Origin: Chenopodium formosanum
Taxonomy: Eukaryota; Streptophyta; Magnoliopsida; Caryophyllales; Amaranthaceae
Length of the DNA stretch: 64,000 bases
Assembly: GCA_024500155.1 (NCBI GenBank)
Contig: CM044868.1
Span: 36,505,665-36,569,664, forward strand
Direction of reading: 5' to 3'
Notes under the pieces: model-generated
Told to the model about the DNA's origin: nothing
The model's input: only the letters and a program-made list of their open reading frames with translations
The model's database searches: none
Translations under genes and position numbers: made by a program
Part shown: positions 12,028-24,480 of the stretch, in pieces
Numbering within the stretch: the stretch's first letter is position 1
Layout of the letters: every line of letters starts with the position of its first letter

Positions 12028-15000
12028 ATGTCTTTAAATAACTCAAACAACCAATTCTTGTTACGCTCAATTTTCGACAAGGAGACATTAAGAGGACCAA
12101 ATTTTCTTGATTCGCAAAGGAACTTAAGTATAGTTCTTATGCAAGAGCAAAAGGAATATGTCCTTGATGAGGAGATCCCCAAGACTGTACTCCTAATGAA
12201 GAGGTGACTCAGGCTGCCCTAAACCAATGGAAAATTGTTAATCGGGATGTGAAATTCATCATGTTGGCCACAATGTAAACCAAGCTTCAAAAGACTTTCT
12301 TTGAAAAGGAGACAACTTTTGAGATCATTTTTGAGCTTTAAAATATGTTCCAAGAGCAGGCCTGAACTGAGAGATTTGAAACCCACAGGCGGATCCTTGA
12401 GAGCAAGCTCAAGAAAGGAGAGTTAGTCAGCCCACATGTACTCAAAATGATAGGATTAATTGAGAACATGGGAAGGCTTGATGTAGTGTATTAAACCGAG
12501 ATGGAAATTGACTTCATTCTCCACTCGCTGCACAAAGGCTGTGATCAGTTCAAGATGAACTATAATATGCACAACATGGAGAAAACCCTCATTCAGCTTC
12601 ATGATATGTTGAAGCAAGCCGAGTAAACGCTCAAGGATGTGCGGAAGCATGATATACTTATGATAAAAAAAAGGGTAAGTCGTTCAAATTCTTAGGCAAG
12701 AAGAAGAAAGGCTTTAAGGAGAAGGGTAAGAAGAAGACCTTTTTGCCTCAGTTCTAAAGCTACCAAGGATAACAAGGAGAAAAAGGTAGTGTCTTCTAAA
12801 TATGATTCTGAATGCTTCTATTGCAAGAAGAAAGGACATTGGAAGAGAGATTGCCTCAAATTCAAAGAAGATAAGAAGAACGGAAATGTTTCTTCTAGAT
12901 CATGTATATTTTTTATAGACTTAAACTTCACTAGCTAAAACTCATGGGTATTAGATACCGGATGTGGCTCACACCTTTGTTCCAATTCTCAGGGTTTAAG
13001 GAACATTAGGAAGCTAGAGAAGGGACAAGTTGAACTCCGAGTCGGTAATGGAGCCAGAATTACAGCCGTATTCGTAGTAACTCTCAGTTTGTCTTTGCCC
13101 TCTAGGCTTGTTTTGAAACTTAAAAATTGTTATTATGTTCTGATTCCCACATTACCAAAAACATCATTTCAAATTCGGTGTTAGACACCAATGGTTTTGA
13201 ATTTAAAGTAAAGGACAATGAATTTTCGTTTACCTCGATAATGTTTTACATGGTATTGCACATTTTGAAAATGGTCTTTATGTGCTTTCTGTAGAAAAAC
13301 AAGTTTATAATGTGAATAATACCGCCAAAAGGGCTAAGACCATGGACTCAAATCAGACGTACTTATAGCATTGTCTTCTTTGCCACATTAACATCAAACA
13401 CATCAATAAACTTCTACAGGAAGGTGTTCTTAAATCTTTTGATTTAGAATCGTCGATGTTTATTAGGTAAGATGATTATACTGCCACTCTTGAAGTTGGG
13501 AGAAAGGGCAGGAAACTTATTTGGTCTAATACACAACGATGTATGTGGATTGATGAGCTCCGCCATAAGAAACGAACATCGATATTTTATCACCTTCAAA
13601 GATGATTATAGTAGATATGGATATGTCTACCTCATGTCGTATAAATCTAAATCGTTTGAAATGTTCAAAGAATTTCAGAGTGAAGTTGAAAATCAGCTTG
13701 GCAAGAAAATCAAAGCCCTTTAATCGGATCGAGGTGGTGAATACATGATCCAAGAAATCGATGACCATATGAAAAAAAAGGGTATACTTTCGGAATTCAC
13801 ACCTCCAAGAACTCTACAATGGAAAGGAGTATCCAAAAAGATAAATTAAACCTTGTTATACATGGTACGATCTACAATGGGACTTAGTGATTTTCCTATC
13901 TCTTTCTGGGGACACACACTTCTAACTACGGCACTAACACAACTGTGCTCCATCAAAAGCTTTAAAAAAAACTCCATACAAATTACGAACAAAGAAACCT
14001 CCTAGGTTTTCTTTTCTAAAGATATGGGGATGCAAAGCATATGTCAAGAAATTGATTTCTGACAAACTTCATCCCAAATCTGACAGGGTTTACTTTGTGG
14101 GCTACCCAAATGAAATCAAAGGGTTTTACTTCTAAAACAAATTGGGGAACAAAGTGTTTGTTGCTCGCGATGGTGTCTTTTTTGAGAAGGAGCACCTTTC
14201 TAAAATGACAAGTGGGAGAAAAATCAAACTCGACAATTTCAAGAGGATGAGCAACAAAATCAGAATGATAGTCAAAGTGCTCAAATAACATCTGTTGGCG
14301 CAGGTCAAAATGATCAAAATGTGCAAAGTCAAACCAAAAATGCAAATGCTCAATCCATTATCCTACGTAGATCTCATAGGCCAAGATCTCAACCCTATAG
14401 ATATTTGGTTTAGTATTAAACGAGAATCAGGATATCTTGATCATGGATGAAGATGAATAGGCAACCTACAAGCAAGCGATGGAAAGGACCGACTTTGCTA
14501 AATGGCAAGAGGCCATGAAATCTGAAATGAATTCCATGTTTAAAAATCAAGTCTGGGACTTGGTTGACGTACCCAAAGGTTACACACCTATTGGATGTAA
14601 GTGGATTCTCAAATTAAAAACCGATAAAGATGGAAATGTATTCATTTAAAAAGCTAGATTGGTAGCAAAAGGTTACAAACAAGTTCATGGTATTGATTAA
14701 GATGAAACCTTTTCTTCAGTCGCAATGCTTAAATTCGGTTGAATCCTCCTAGCAATTTATGCATATTACAACTATGAAATATGACAGATGGACGTCAAAA
14801 CCGACTTCCTCAATGGTATTTTAGAAGAAACTGTGTATATGACTGTGTATATGACACAACCTAATGGTTTTGTCGACCAAGATAATGCTGGGGAGGTTTG
14901 TAAGTTTAAAAAGTTCATTTATGGGTTAAAGCAAGCTAGCAAGAGTTGGAATCTGCGATTTGATGAAGCCATCTATAAGTTTTGTTTTATCAAGAATCTA

Positions 15001-16052
15001 GATGAATCTTGTGTTTTCAAGAAGGTAAGTGGGAGTGACATCGCCTTCCTACTCTTATATCTCAATGACATATTTCTTATTGGAAACAACATTCCGTTGT
15101 TATAGTCTGTAAAGGCATGGCTCGGAAAGTGTTTCTCAATGAAAGACTTGGGAGAGGCTTAGTACATACCATGCATCAAGATCTATAGGGATAGATAAAA
15201 AAAAGGATGATTGGATTGAGCCAAAGTACATATATTGATAAGGTACTGGCTCGATTCAGCATGGAGGAGGCAAAGAGTGGTCACCTACCCATGTCACATG
15301 GCATAACCCTAGGCAAGAAGCAGTGTCAACAGACACCTGAGGAACGGGAAAGGATGAATCAGATTCCGTATGCTTTACTTATTGGATTGATCATATATGC
15401 CATGATACGTACTAGGCCAGCTGTATCGTATTCCTTAAGTGCTACGAGCCGTTACTAATCATTCCAAGGAGAGGCCCATTGGACTACGGCCAAGAATATC
15501 CTAAAGTACCTGAAAAGGAACAAGGATAAATTCTTGGTGTATGGTGGTTTAGAAGAATTAGTTGTTGAAGATTATATTAACGCGAGCTTCCTGACATATA
15601 GAGATGATTTAAAATCGCAATCTGGATATGTGTTCCGTCTAAAGGGAGTTGTGTTTAGTTGGCAGAATGCCAAACAGAGCACAGCTGCAAAATTCTACAA
15701 TTGAGGCCGAATACATAGCAGTTGCTGAAGCGGCTAAGGAGGTTGTTTGGATTCATAAGTTCGTTGGTAAACTAGATGTTGTACCCTAAATCAAGGGTCC
15801 AATAGCCCTCTATGTTGACAAAACAATGGAGCTATTGCTCAGGCTAGGTAGCCAAGGGAACATCAGAGAGTCAAACATGTCAAGCGGCGGTTTCACATGA
15901 TTCGGGAATGGAAATCAGAAGGTGAAATTGGAATTTGCAAAATTGGAACGGATGACAATGTAGCCGATCCACTTACTAAACCTTTGCCTCAAGTGAAGCA
16001 CAACAAGCATGTTGAGGCAATGGGTATCACGCATGTTGGAGATTGGCTTTGA
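12028..16052 (+). pseudogene. Ty1/copia gag-pol polyprotein remnant (copia-2)
   Basis: The gag start MSLNNSNNQF matches copia-3, and the copy ends at GDWL-stop. Domains in order: gag (12028 to about 12650), zinc knuckle CFYCKKKGHWKRDC near 12815 (His present), protease DTGCGSH near 12957, integrase core near 13530-13760, reverse transcriptase about 14500-15150, RNase H about 15700-16000. The RT catalytic motif reads YLND instead of YVDD (near 15058), removing one catalytic aspartate. A short duplication (TGTATATGACTG / TGTATATGACAC) lies near 14836-14860. Many stops and frameshifts make this the most decayed of the three long copies. Confidence 0.93.
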
Positions 16053-16933
16053 TATTCCTATTTAGTGTTTTAGTTAATTTTTGAAGATTTAATGTAAGAA
16101 ACTAAGAAAAACTATTCAAGTTTTGGAGTAATATAACTTTCATGCGATATTTTATCACTCCGTTTTCTATTTAATTGTGGTTTAGGATTAAATAAAGAGT
16201 CCATTCGATTATGAGAATATTCAAAATAGGGTATCAAGACAAGTCTTGGTAAGGAAACACCTATTAAGTAGTGAACATTAAATATTATAATCAAGGATTA
16301 TTCCTAATCAAGGTCATTTAAACAATGGAAGATTAATTACCACATGATATTAGTGTGTTGTTTATTTTATAGCACCGTTTCTAGTGCTACAAGGACATGA
16401 TTGTCATAATTCATTTGCACAGGTATTGGTTTAGAACCGTACTGGGTTGACCTATAAGAATTCTGTAAGATATTAAAAATCGTCATAAGTATACTTCTCA
16501 TTGTGACTATCGGAACCTATTTTCTCGACCATGAGTTTTGTGAGTTTTCTTATTTGGAAACTAATCCGCTTTGATTTTGTCAAACGTCTGCCGTAAAAGA
16601 AGATTATAATGTCAGCACTTGGGCGGCTAGGTCCTCTCAGTAAGAGAAGCTAAAGTACAAGACTGGGAATGTCCCCCTACTAAAAATATGGAAGATATCT
16701 TTGTTGTTTACAAGGCCTCTCGAACAGCGAAACTGTAAAAATGCATGGTCGTGCTTGGATGGATTTTAGTTATAATCTGTTTATTAACAATCGAATTCGG
16801 GATCGAGAAACACTTCTAAAAATAATAAGGAAGACGAATAAATCTTACCTTATAGTTTATGAAGAGACATTAAGTGACATAGGGAAAAGGCTATACACTA
16901 AAGCGCACTTGTCCGGAAGGACAAGTGGGAGAT
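16053..16933 (+). other. Copia-2 3' untranslated internal region
   Basis: It aligns by eye with 4102-4980, ending in the hairpin CACTTGTCC/GGACAAGTG (16906-16927) and a GTGGGAGAT polypurine tract. Small open frames here are not conserved between copies. Confidence 0.75.
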
Positions 16934-17811
16934 TGAAAGAAATGGTTTCCTTCAAACAAGTGTATAATTTCGATAGGGAGTTCGGAATTATTAGAAAGCT
17001 AATTATTCAGTGAGGTCAAGTGATTGGAATGCTTGGGTGGAAGCCGCTTTCGATCAGTAATATTAATTTATAATTAATATTACAGCTTAATCTTGACTAA
17101 ACCCTTCGGGTCACACCAAAGCAACTAACAAACCGAAGCAACGAATAAATTCGGAAGGAATTAATGAGTTGCCTGAGTAATAAATATTTAGACGTTGGAA
17201 ATTCGAGATTAGATCATCAAAACCTAGCGTATGAAGTCAAGTAAAAAATAATAAAAGAAAGAGACGAGAAAATTACTAATAAATCCACAAAATTACTAAA
17301 ATACCCTATCATCGGAATGCCCCAAGAAAACGGTGTGCTAGGTGCATATGGCCTAGCAAGGTGGCTAGCAATGTATGCTAGCACACCTTGGCTAGCAATG
17401 CCAACTAGAGCCCGCACCAAGTGCAAGGCATGCTAGTAGCAAGCCGAGGTTGGCAGCTCGCACAAGGTACGTGGCATGTCAGCAAGCCAAGGCTAGCAGT
17501 TCGCACCAAGTGTGAGACCTGCTAGCAAGCTACAGCTAGAAGCCTGCACCAAGTGCGAGGCATGCTAGCAGGCTACAGCTAGCAACCCGCACAAGTTGCG
17601 TGGCATGCAAGCAGTAGACCTCGACAATAGCAGGCCGCACACTTGGTGCGTGGCCTGATGGGCCAAAGGGCATAGCAACAGCTGGCAGCCCACCTTGGGT
17701 GCCTTGGTGCCCAAGTGTGGGGGTGCCACGTGGCAAAAAATAATTGTCTTGTGTGTGGTGTGTTGGCCGGCTATGGCTGAGGATTGGGGAGCATGTTTGG
17801 TCCCCCCTTCT
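16934..17811 (+). repeat. Copia-2 3' LTR, 3'-truncated
   Basis: It starts TGAAAGAAATGG and carries the family GC island with many CTAGC words (17330-17720). It is interrupted at GGTCCCCCCTTCT by the terminus of CACTA-2. The TATA/R/U5 part is missing. Confidence 0.85.
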
Positions 17812-18591
17812 CACTAGTAGAAAAAGGCAAAAAGGCACCACTCAATTGCCACTGGTTTATAAGAACCAGTGGCAAAAAAAGGGGAAAAATGGGTGGGGAT
17901 ATTATTGCCACCGGTTCAAACCGAACCGGTGGGGAAAATATTATTCCCACCGGTTCAAAACCGGTGGCTTTCTATTATAAAAAAAAATTTGGCCCTTTAT
18001 AACCCCAAACCCTACTTGTTGTCCTCTCTCCTCATCCGTTTCACGCACCTCTCCTCCTTCTCTTTCTTTCTCCTCTCTCCCCTCTTCTCCTTCATCCTCT
18101 CTCCTGATCAGCCGTTTCACCTCTCCTCCTTCTCTTTCTCTCTTCTCGCTCCCCTCTCCTTCTTCTCTTTCTCATCTCCTTCGATATCTTCTCCTCCGAT
18201 CTCAACCACCACAACAAATTTACCACCACTGCAACAATAACACCACCACCGCTACAATAACACCACGAACACATGCATGAGCAACACTGAATTGAATCGA
18301 GGTTAGGATTTGATTTTAATCAATTTTTATTTGATTTTATTTCGATTTTAATTTGATTTTAATCGATTTTAATTCGATCTTTATTTGATTTTAATCGATT
18401 TTATTCGATTTCTTCTTGGTTTTTCTGGGTTTTTAAATCAAAACTATCTGGGTTTTAAAATTGAAATTTTCTGGGTTTTTTGAATCGAATTTTCTGAGTT
18501 TTAAAACATATTTTAATTCGAATTTTATTTGATTTTAATCGATTTTATTCGATTTCTTTTGGGTTTTTTCTTGGTTTTTAAATTGAATTTT
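17812..18591. mobile_element. CACTA transposon, one terminal portion (CACTA-2)
   Basis: It starts with the terminal motif CACTAGTAGAAAAAGGC, followed by subterminal inverted units (ACTGGTT...AACCAGT; CACCGGTT...AACCGGTG), a pyrimidine-rich leader (18010-18200) and AT-rich sequence with repeated ATCGATTTTA words. Layout and motifs match CACTA-1. The other end is absent because an Athila-like LTR begins at about 18592. Confidence 0.75.
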
Positions 18592-19508
18592 TAACGAGGG
18601 GAGGAACTAGGTCATTGAAACTAATCCTCCCTCAGTCAAACTAAATTTATAAATACTTAACTAACCTAAATACTAGTATAGAGGAAAGTCAAGGGTCGAA
18701 CCAAAAGGAACGGTAATGTTCAAGCGCTCTCAATTATGTGCCTAAGCTAGATCGAAGTCTAAGGATAAAAGCGAGAATACTAACCAACTACCAAATAAAG
18801 AAACCAAACAAATAAAACACTAGAGAACGAGGATCAACAAGTAATCATGACAATTGTAGCAACTCGGGAACAATATGCAAATAAATGGTTGTGAAGACTA
18901 ATGGCAAGCTCAATCAAAAGAGTCAACAAGCTATCTCATATAGGTCAAACTAGCGCCAACTATGAGAGACTCTAACTAGGAGCATCACTAATCAAGCTCA
19001 ATCGACCATTGCAATTCCTAATTCAATGGTCCATATCATTAGAAACTACAATGCAATCTAGCATAATTCTCAAGGCCTAATCGAATTACACACATGCAAA
19101 CTTCCATTATTCACTTTAATCTCAACAATTAATCAACACAATCCCCAAATTAAGCACAGTCAATCAATCATACAAGTTTCACCCTATCCCTAGCCAAACA
19201 ACTATTTTAACATCATCATCTAATCAACAAACAACCAAAGAAATCAAGAATCAACAATATATGAAGAACAACTACACTAATAAAGCATCAAACATCAAAA
19301 TCAATCCAAACTAACAAGAATATTAAACAAAGCAATAAAATGAGATAGAGTTAGAAATGCTCATTGATAATCGAGAAGATCTTCAACAAAATTGTCACCA
19401 TTGAACCTTCAATCTCTCAATCACCATTGAAATTCCTCACTTTGTCACTCTAAAATCTACTCCTAAACTAACCCTAACCACAATCATATATACAAAAAGC
19501 GTAAACGT
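18592..19508 (-). repeat. 3' LTR of minus-strand Athila-like element, U3-poor
   Basis: The segment AACGAGGGGAGGAACTAGG and what follows match the 5' LTR piece at 32216-32608 (both continue with TAATCCTCCCTC, then TATACTAGTATAGAGG or close variants). It is followed by CTCCCCCAAGCTT, the inverse of a polypurine tract AAGCTTGGGGGAG. A TATATATG motif lies only about 20 bp inside that end, so most of U3 appears to be missing. The CA/TG border at the polypurine side is not clear. Confidence 0.65.
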
Positions 19509-20953
19509 TTCTCCCCCAAGCTTAAAGGAAGCATTGTCCTCAATGCTTGAAAAGGGGAAAAGAATCACATCAAAATATTATTTCAATTTTCTCTTTTTCA
19601 CCTTTTTTCATATATTCAAAGCAAATGTCCTCGCCTCTTATAACTTTGGACGACTTTTTTCAATTTTGCATTTATTATGTCCTTGCCTCTTTTGACTTTG
19701 GACTGCTTTTTCTAACTTTCATTTGCCATTATTCACAATATATACAAAAGACAAGCTTGCTTACAAATAGAACCAATATCCATACTTATATGCCACAAAA
19801 TCCAAAAAATGACCATTTGCTTCACAAAACCAAAAATGGAACAAAAAGAAACAAAAGGCTCAAAGTTCTAAATATGTGGCTTGAAAAGAAGGGAGATGGA
19901 TTAAATGGTTAGCAAGAAGGCAAATGTAAACCCAATGAACTATAAAGAAAGAAAATTAAACCTAGAAAAGAAAAATTACCACCCCGAAAAGATGCCTTTG
20001 TCCTCCTTAGATGGCTCGGTCTCGAGTTTGAGAATTATGAGTCAAGATTTTGGGGTAGGTCTGCAATAGTCAAGGATCCATGCCGTTCATGCAAATGTAT
20101 GTTGAAGGCTTGAAATATAATGAACCTTACATGGATGTAGAAAAAACTCACTATTGGTGTCAATTCGACTATAGGAAGCAACTACCAACATGCCACAAAC
20201 AAGTAGAATCTTGTTTCATGGTCTCAATAGTTCTAACCAACTACCTTAGCATGCTTTATCCTAGAATCAACCAAACGTACTCTCAAACCGTGCACACTAT
20301 TACCATTTAGGAAGAAAAGCATTCAACTATACAAGTTCAAAAGTATTATGTCCAAAGCAAGAACAAAACAAAGATACATTGCAAATTTGCCTTGATAGAA
20401 ACAAACATCATTTTGGTTTTTTTTCAAAATATAAGAACATGGAAAGCATATACAAAGGTGAATAGCATATGTGAATCAACATCCCATCAAACATGAAAGA
20501 ATACCCTCCCCCAAGCTTGAATGAGATAATACACTCAAACATAAATCATAGAAACCATGGGAGGGGAAAACAAGGAGAGCAATCCAACAAACCAACATAC
20601 GTCCAACAAGTCATCATCCACTTGAGAAAGAGCAAGGATGAATATTATCGGATATTAGGTGGGTGTAAATACCCGCAAAGGACCCAATTAAACCTTTCAA
20701 AGCTAATTTCCTCAAGAATTGAACCTTACCTTCTATATGCTAGCAAAAATAGGAGTCACACTTCCTTGATTCTTGATCCAAATCGAAGCACCAAATTATA
20801 TCAAGTAATGTACCTAGCAAAAGTCACACATACATTTCCATGAGAGAAAATCTATTCTAAAAAGAAAAGAAAATGAAATCAATAAAACACGGGTTACTTC
20901 CCGAGAAAGGCTTTCTTAAGGTCCAAGCTTGACACTCTAGTAAAATAATAATT
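19509..20953 (-). other. Internal region of the Athila-like element (3' part)
   Basis: It begins with the inverted polypurine tract and a segment reading, on the minus strand, CATTGAGGACAATGC, a motif commonly seen just before the 3' LTR of Athila-type elements. CTCCCCCAAGCTTG and ACACTC-like words recur near 20507-20540, as a second degenerate copy. No protein is recognised; the plus-strand open frames look fortuitous. Confidence 0.5.
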
Positions 20954-21113
20954 TTACGCACGCAAGAGCTTGTCAAATGCACTACTACACATTTTGTAAG
21001 AGAGAAGGTAGGAAAATGACGGGAAAAGAACGTGCAACAAGATTGTTGCACGCAAGTGAGGAGGGAGGTGCCAAAAGAAAGAAAAAGAGGGATCAAAAGG
21101 AAAAACAAGAAAA

Positions 21114-21144
<31 letters not shown>

Positions 21145-22078
21145 AAGAAGAAGAAGAAGAAGAAGAAGAAGAAGAAGAAGAAGAAGAAGGGGGAATAAAA
21201 GAATGGAAAGAAAAAGAAAAAGGCAAATCCTCCTCACTAAAATATTTTTGGGTGTTAACATCACCCTTTTCCTCAACAATAGACGAATGAGGGACATTAA
21301 GATCATCATAGACAAGGGGGTCCCCAATAGGCTCATTGAGATAGGAAGGGATAAAAATAGGGCAATAGTGGATGTGGTCAAACCTTTGAGAAAGAGGGGT
21401 ATAAGAAATGGGCAAAGGGGTAGCTACTCCCTCAACACAAGGTCTCACATCTCCAATGAGAGCATGAATATCAATCATAGAGTCCTCAAATAAAGATCTC
21501 TCACAATCTTTATCTCTCTCAAGCTCAAAAACTCCAAGGGAATCAACCTCATCATCCCTTGCACCACAATACATAACCTTTCCTTCAACCAACTCAAAAC
21601 CTAAGTCCTCAAAACCGTGCATGAGAGGAGGAAGAGTCATCGTAAACTAATCTAAATCCCAATAAGATTTCTCGATGAACTCATCTAAAAATCTATAAAT
21701 TTTCATATGACTCTCACAAAACAAATAGGGCATTACCTCAAAAGAGTCTATGTATTCATAGATTGAAGGCTCGCAAACATACAATTGAGGCTCATCATCA
21801 AGATGGGAAAGAGGGTTAGGATTTTCAAATTTAACTATCTCTTCATTCTCAACTCTTTCACCATCACTCATATACTCATCAAAGGTATCCTCACACTCTC
21901 TTGGTTGCTCTAAAATATCATTATCATCCTCAACACACACATTGGATTTGAAATTTTCACACACAAGCATCAAAGATGACAATTGACTTTCCAACTCTTC
22001 TCTTCTTTTCAACTCTTCATTCAAAACACCCTCACGCTCTCTAATCTTCTCCATTTGGCTCCTTAAATTTTCTATCAT
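20954..22078 (-). pseudogene. Acidic coiled-coil ORF of non-autonomous Athila-like element
   Basis: One frame runs from Met at 22078 to about 20954 with a single stop at about 21647. The start (IENLRSQMEKIREREG, EELKRREELESQLSSL) is charged and heptad-like, suggesting a coiled coil. It is followed by a strongly acidic, glutamate/aspartate-rich middle, then a serine run encoded by the AAG/CTT microsatellite at 21115-21189. No zinc knuckle, protease, RT or integrase motif is visible. Its place between PBS-side gag-like sequence and the 3' LTR suggests the filler ORF of a large non-autonomous derivative. I do not recognise a function. Confidence 0.5.
21115..21189. repeat. (AAG)25 microsatellite
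   Basis: 25 perfect AAG units. It produces the poly-Lys/Arg frames on plus and the poly-Ser/Leu frames on minus, which should not be read as separate genes. Confidence 0.98.
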
Positions 22079-22632
22079 TTATCTCTCCAAAGGCCTAAGA
22101 TTAGGATTCATCTCTAACTCCCTCAAAGTGATCGATGGTTAAAAGTAGGTCGTTGGGACTACTAACCCTAACCAAATTAGAAATTTATAATACCTAAACT
22201 TACACTAAACTAGTTAGTGGCAAGTAAAGGGTCGAACCCAAAAGGACTAAGTGCATTAATTTGTGCCAACTAGACTACTAGGAAAGGTTGTGAGATATAG
22301 AGAGATTAAACCAAATACTACTAAGAGCAAATAACTAAAACTAGGGAAAGTGGAATCCAATCACATCAATGTATTAAACATCATACAAATAGATGAAAAT
22401 GACCTCGATTAGGAATATCAACACATTTGACTAACTCTCGCACAATTAAGCATGTTAATTATCTTACTAAACTAATTCACTCTCGTGCAACTAGCCTAGC
22501 AAAGGTATGGAAGAATTTAGGGCTCTCAACCAACTTACTCTCGCACTATTGATTGAAAGCACAATTAAGAGCATAGAATCGATTAGCTAGAAAGATTCTA
22601 ATCCATAAAACACTAGTGGAAAAAAGACTATT

Positions 22633-22950
22633 CGTAACGGGAAAAAACAGCCTATCCGTAACGGGCGGCGGCCGTTGCGTATGCGGCCGTTACGGATGGG
22701 CAATGTTATTTGTAACGGTAAATGCCCATTACAAATAAGTAGTTATTCGTAACGGGCAGGTGAAATGTCCGTTACGAATAACCCCTTATTTGTAACGGAC
22801 AAGTACAATGCCCGTTACGAATAACCCCTTATTTGTAACGGACAAGTACAATGCCCGTTACGAATAACCCCTTATTTGTAACGGACACGTACAATGCCTA
22901 TTACAAATAACTAGTTATTTGTAACGGGCTTTTATGTTGCCCGTTACAAT
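22633..22950. repeat. Left subterminal repeat array of CACTA-3
   Basis: Units of about 54 bp contain CCCGTTACGAATAACCCC and TTATTTGTAACGGAC; three near-identical consecutive units lie about 22750-22910. Each unit holds GTAACGG and its inverse CCGTTAC, as expected for transposase-binding arrays. Confidence 0.85.
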
Positions 22951-22959
22951 TAATGTCTA

Positions 22960-24480
22960 AAAAAGGCAAAATTTTATTGTGCCTGTTACAAATACCCCTA
23001 TCTTTATCCATTCACCATCCATAAATTAACTATAATAACATATATCAAATCCAAAATTACATATCATCAAAGACCAAATCCAATTTTACAAATTATCAAT
23101 CACTAAATCCCATTTTACATATCAATGATAGTGTAAAAAAAAAATAGTTAACAAAAAGAAACAGCAGCATGCAAGAGGAGTAATTATAGCTGCATCATTT
23201 ACAACGCCATATTGCGGCAACATTTCTTCTAGAATCACCACTCCAAGAAAATGTAACTGGGAACCATCACAATCTATAGCCACTGGAGAAAATAAGTGAC
23301 ATTAGTAAAATTTCAGAAAGTAACCATATAAAGCAGTAAAACCTAACCTTAGTTTTTGAAGACAAACTGACAAAGTACTATAGATGATCTAGAACTTGAA
23401 TTAGTAATAAGTAATGTAATGTAATTGATTTACATACTATAGATGATCTAGAACTTAAATTAGTAATATGTAGGCCCTTGAAATAACTTTCAAGTTTCAT
23501 CATTCATAAAAGCTTCATTTTATGACTATTGCTGGAGGAAAGTTTACTTTTTTAGTTAGTTCTACAATATCAAAGGTTCAGCATAACTTAATACCTATTG
23601 TCCCCCTCATAAAGAGTCGGGCTGCAAAAGGCATTGTTGGTTTAGCCTTCAGCAACAGAAAATGAAAAAACAATTGTTTATACCTGACTTGGCAAAGGAA
23701 TTATTTCCCGTCAACTCGAGGTCTCCCTGAAACATGAAAGATATAATCCAGAGTATAAAAAATGTATAGGCATTCCACTCAAAAATCACCAAAATAAATC
23801 AAGTTACATGCTTCCCCTCGCTCCCGTATTCCACAACATTCATATCAATAACAAAAGGAAAAATGGCCAACTGAACTATTCATTGTAATTTAGGCACTAG
23901 CTCAAAAATTAAGTAGAGAAAGCTACATGGTTGTTAAAAGTTGTTTGGAACTTTGATTGCAATTCATGATAGTTGAGCCTATATCCTCTTACTTTGATTA
24001 CAACTTTACAAGTTAAAAACCTAAAAAGAAAGGCTAAGATACAATGACATATCGAAATTTTTCCACCGCAAAAAGTCCAAGTTATAAAGCACAATAACAT
24101 GCTTCATTCCAGCAGCAACGACAAAATCAGCTAAATTTTAGAATAAGTTCTGTTAGGCAAAAATAATTTTAGTTTAGTTGACAATCGTCAATCTGGGAGT
24201 CAAGGACAATTGACAATCATTACTCTATTGGTAGATACTATATGATCTCATGATACCCAAAAGTAGTTGGAGAGCCGAAAAATAACTTTGTAGCATTAAC
24301 TCCTTTAACATTACAAAGTAACAGGTGATCCTAATTTAGAATAAGTTAGGTTGAGAACCAGAAGAGCACCCTAATTTAATGAAACCATTTCTTCAATCTT
24401 CATCTAGGATTATTACGACACTAATGTCATGATAATTAAAACAAGCATTACTGTCTATTTACGACACACTCAAAATTTAC
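22960..24480 (-). other. CACTA-3 interior with further exon-like pieces
   Basis: A 43-bp segment at 23684-23726 on the minus strand is bounded by TTTCAG and GTATAA, as an exon would be. A more GC-rich, conserved-looking stretch with an open minus-strand frame lies about 23160-23285. I recognise neither. The rest is AT-rich and intron-like, with a repeated phrase TATAGATGATCTAGAACTT (near 23380 and 23438). Confidence 0.4.

Noticed and set aside
18010..18274. Ser/Leu- or Arg-rich ORFs after the CACTA-2 end
   Set aside because: Pyrimidine-rich leader sequence gives long open frames on both strands without any domain.
20977..21493. Lys- or Arg-rich plus-strand ORFs as possible nuclear proteins
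   Set aside because: They are translations of the (AAG)25 microsatellite on the strand opposite the transposon ORF.
22633..22950. Regularly spaced repeats resembling a CRISPR array
   Set aside because: The repeats are subterminal units of a CACTA transposon in plant DNA, mirrored at the other end of the element; there is no leader, cas gene or unique spacers.
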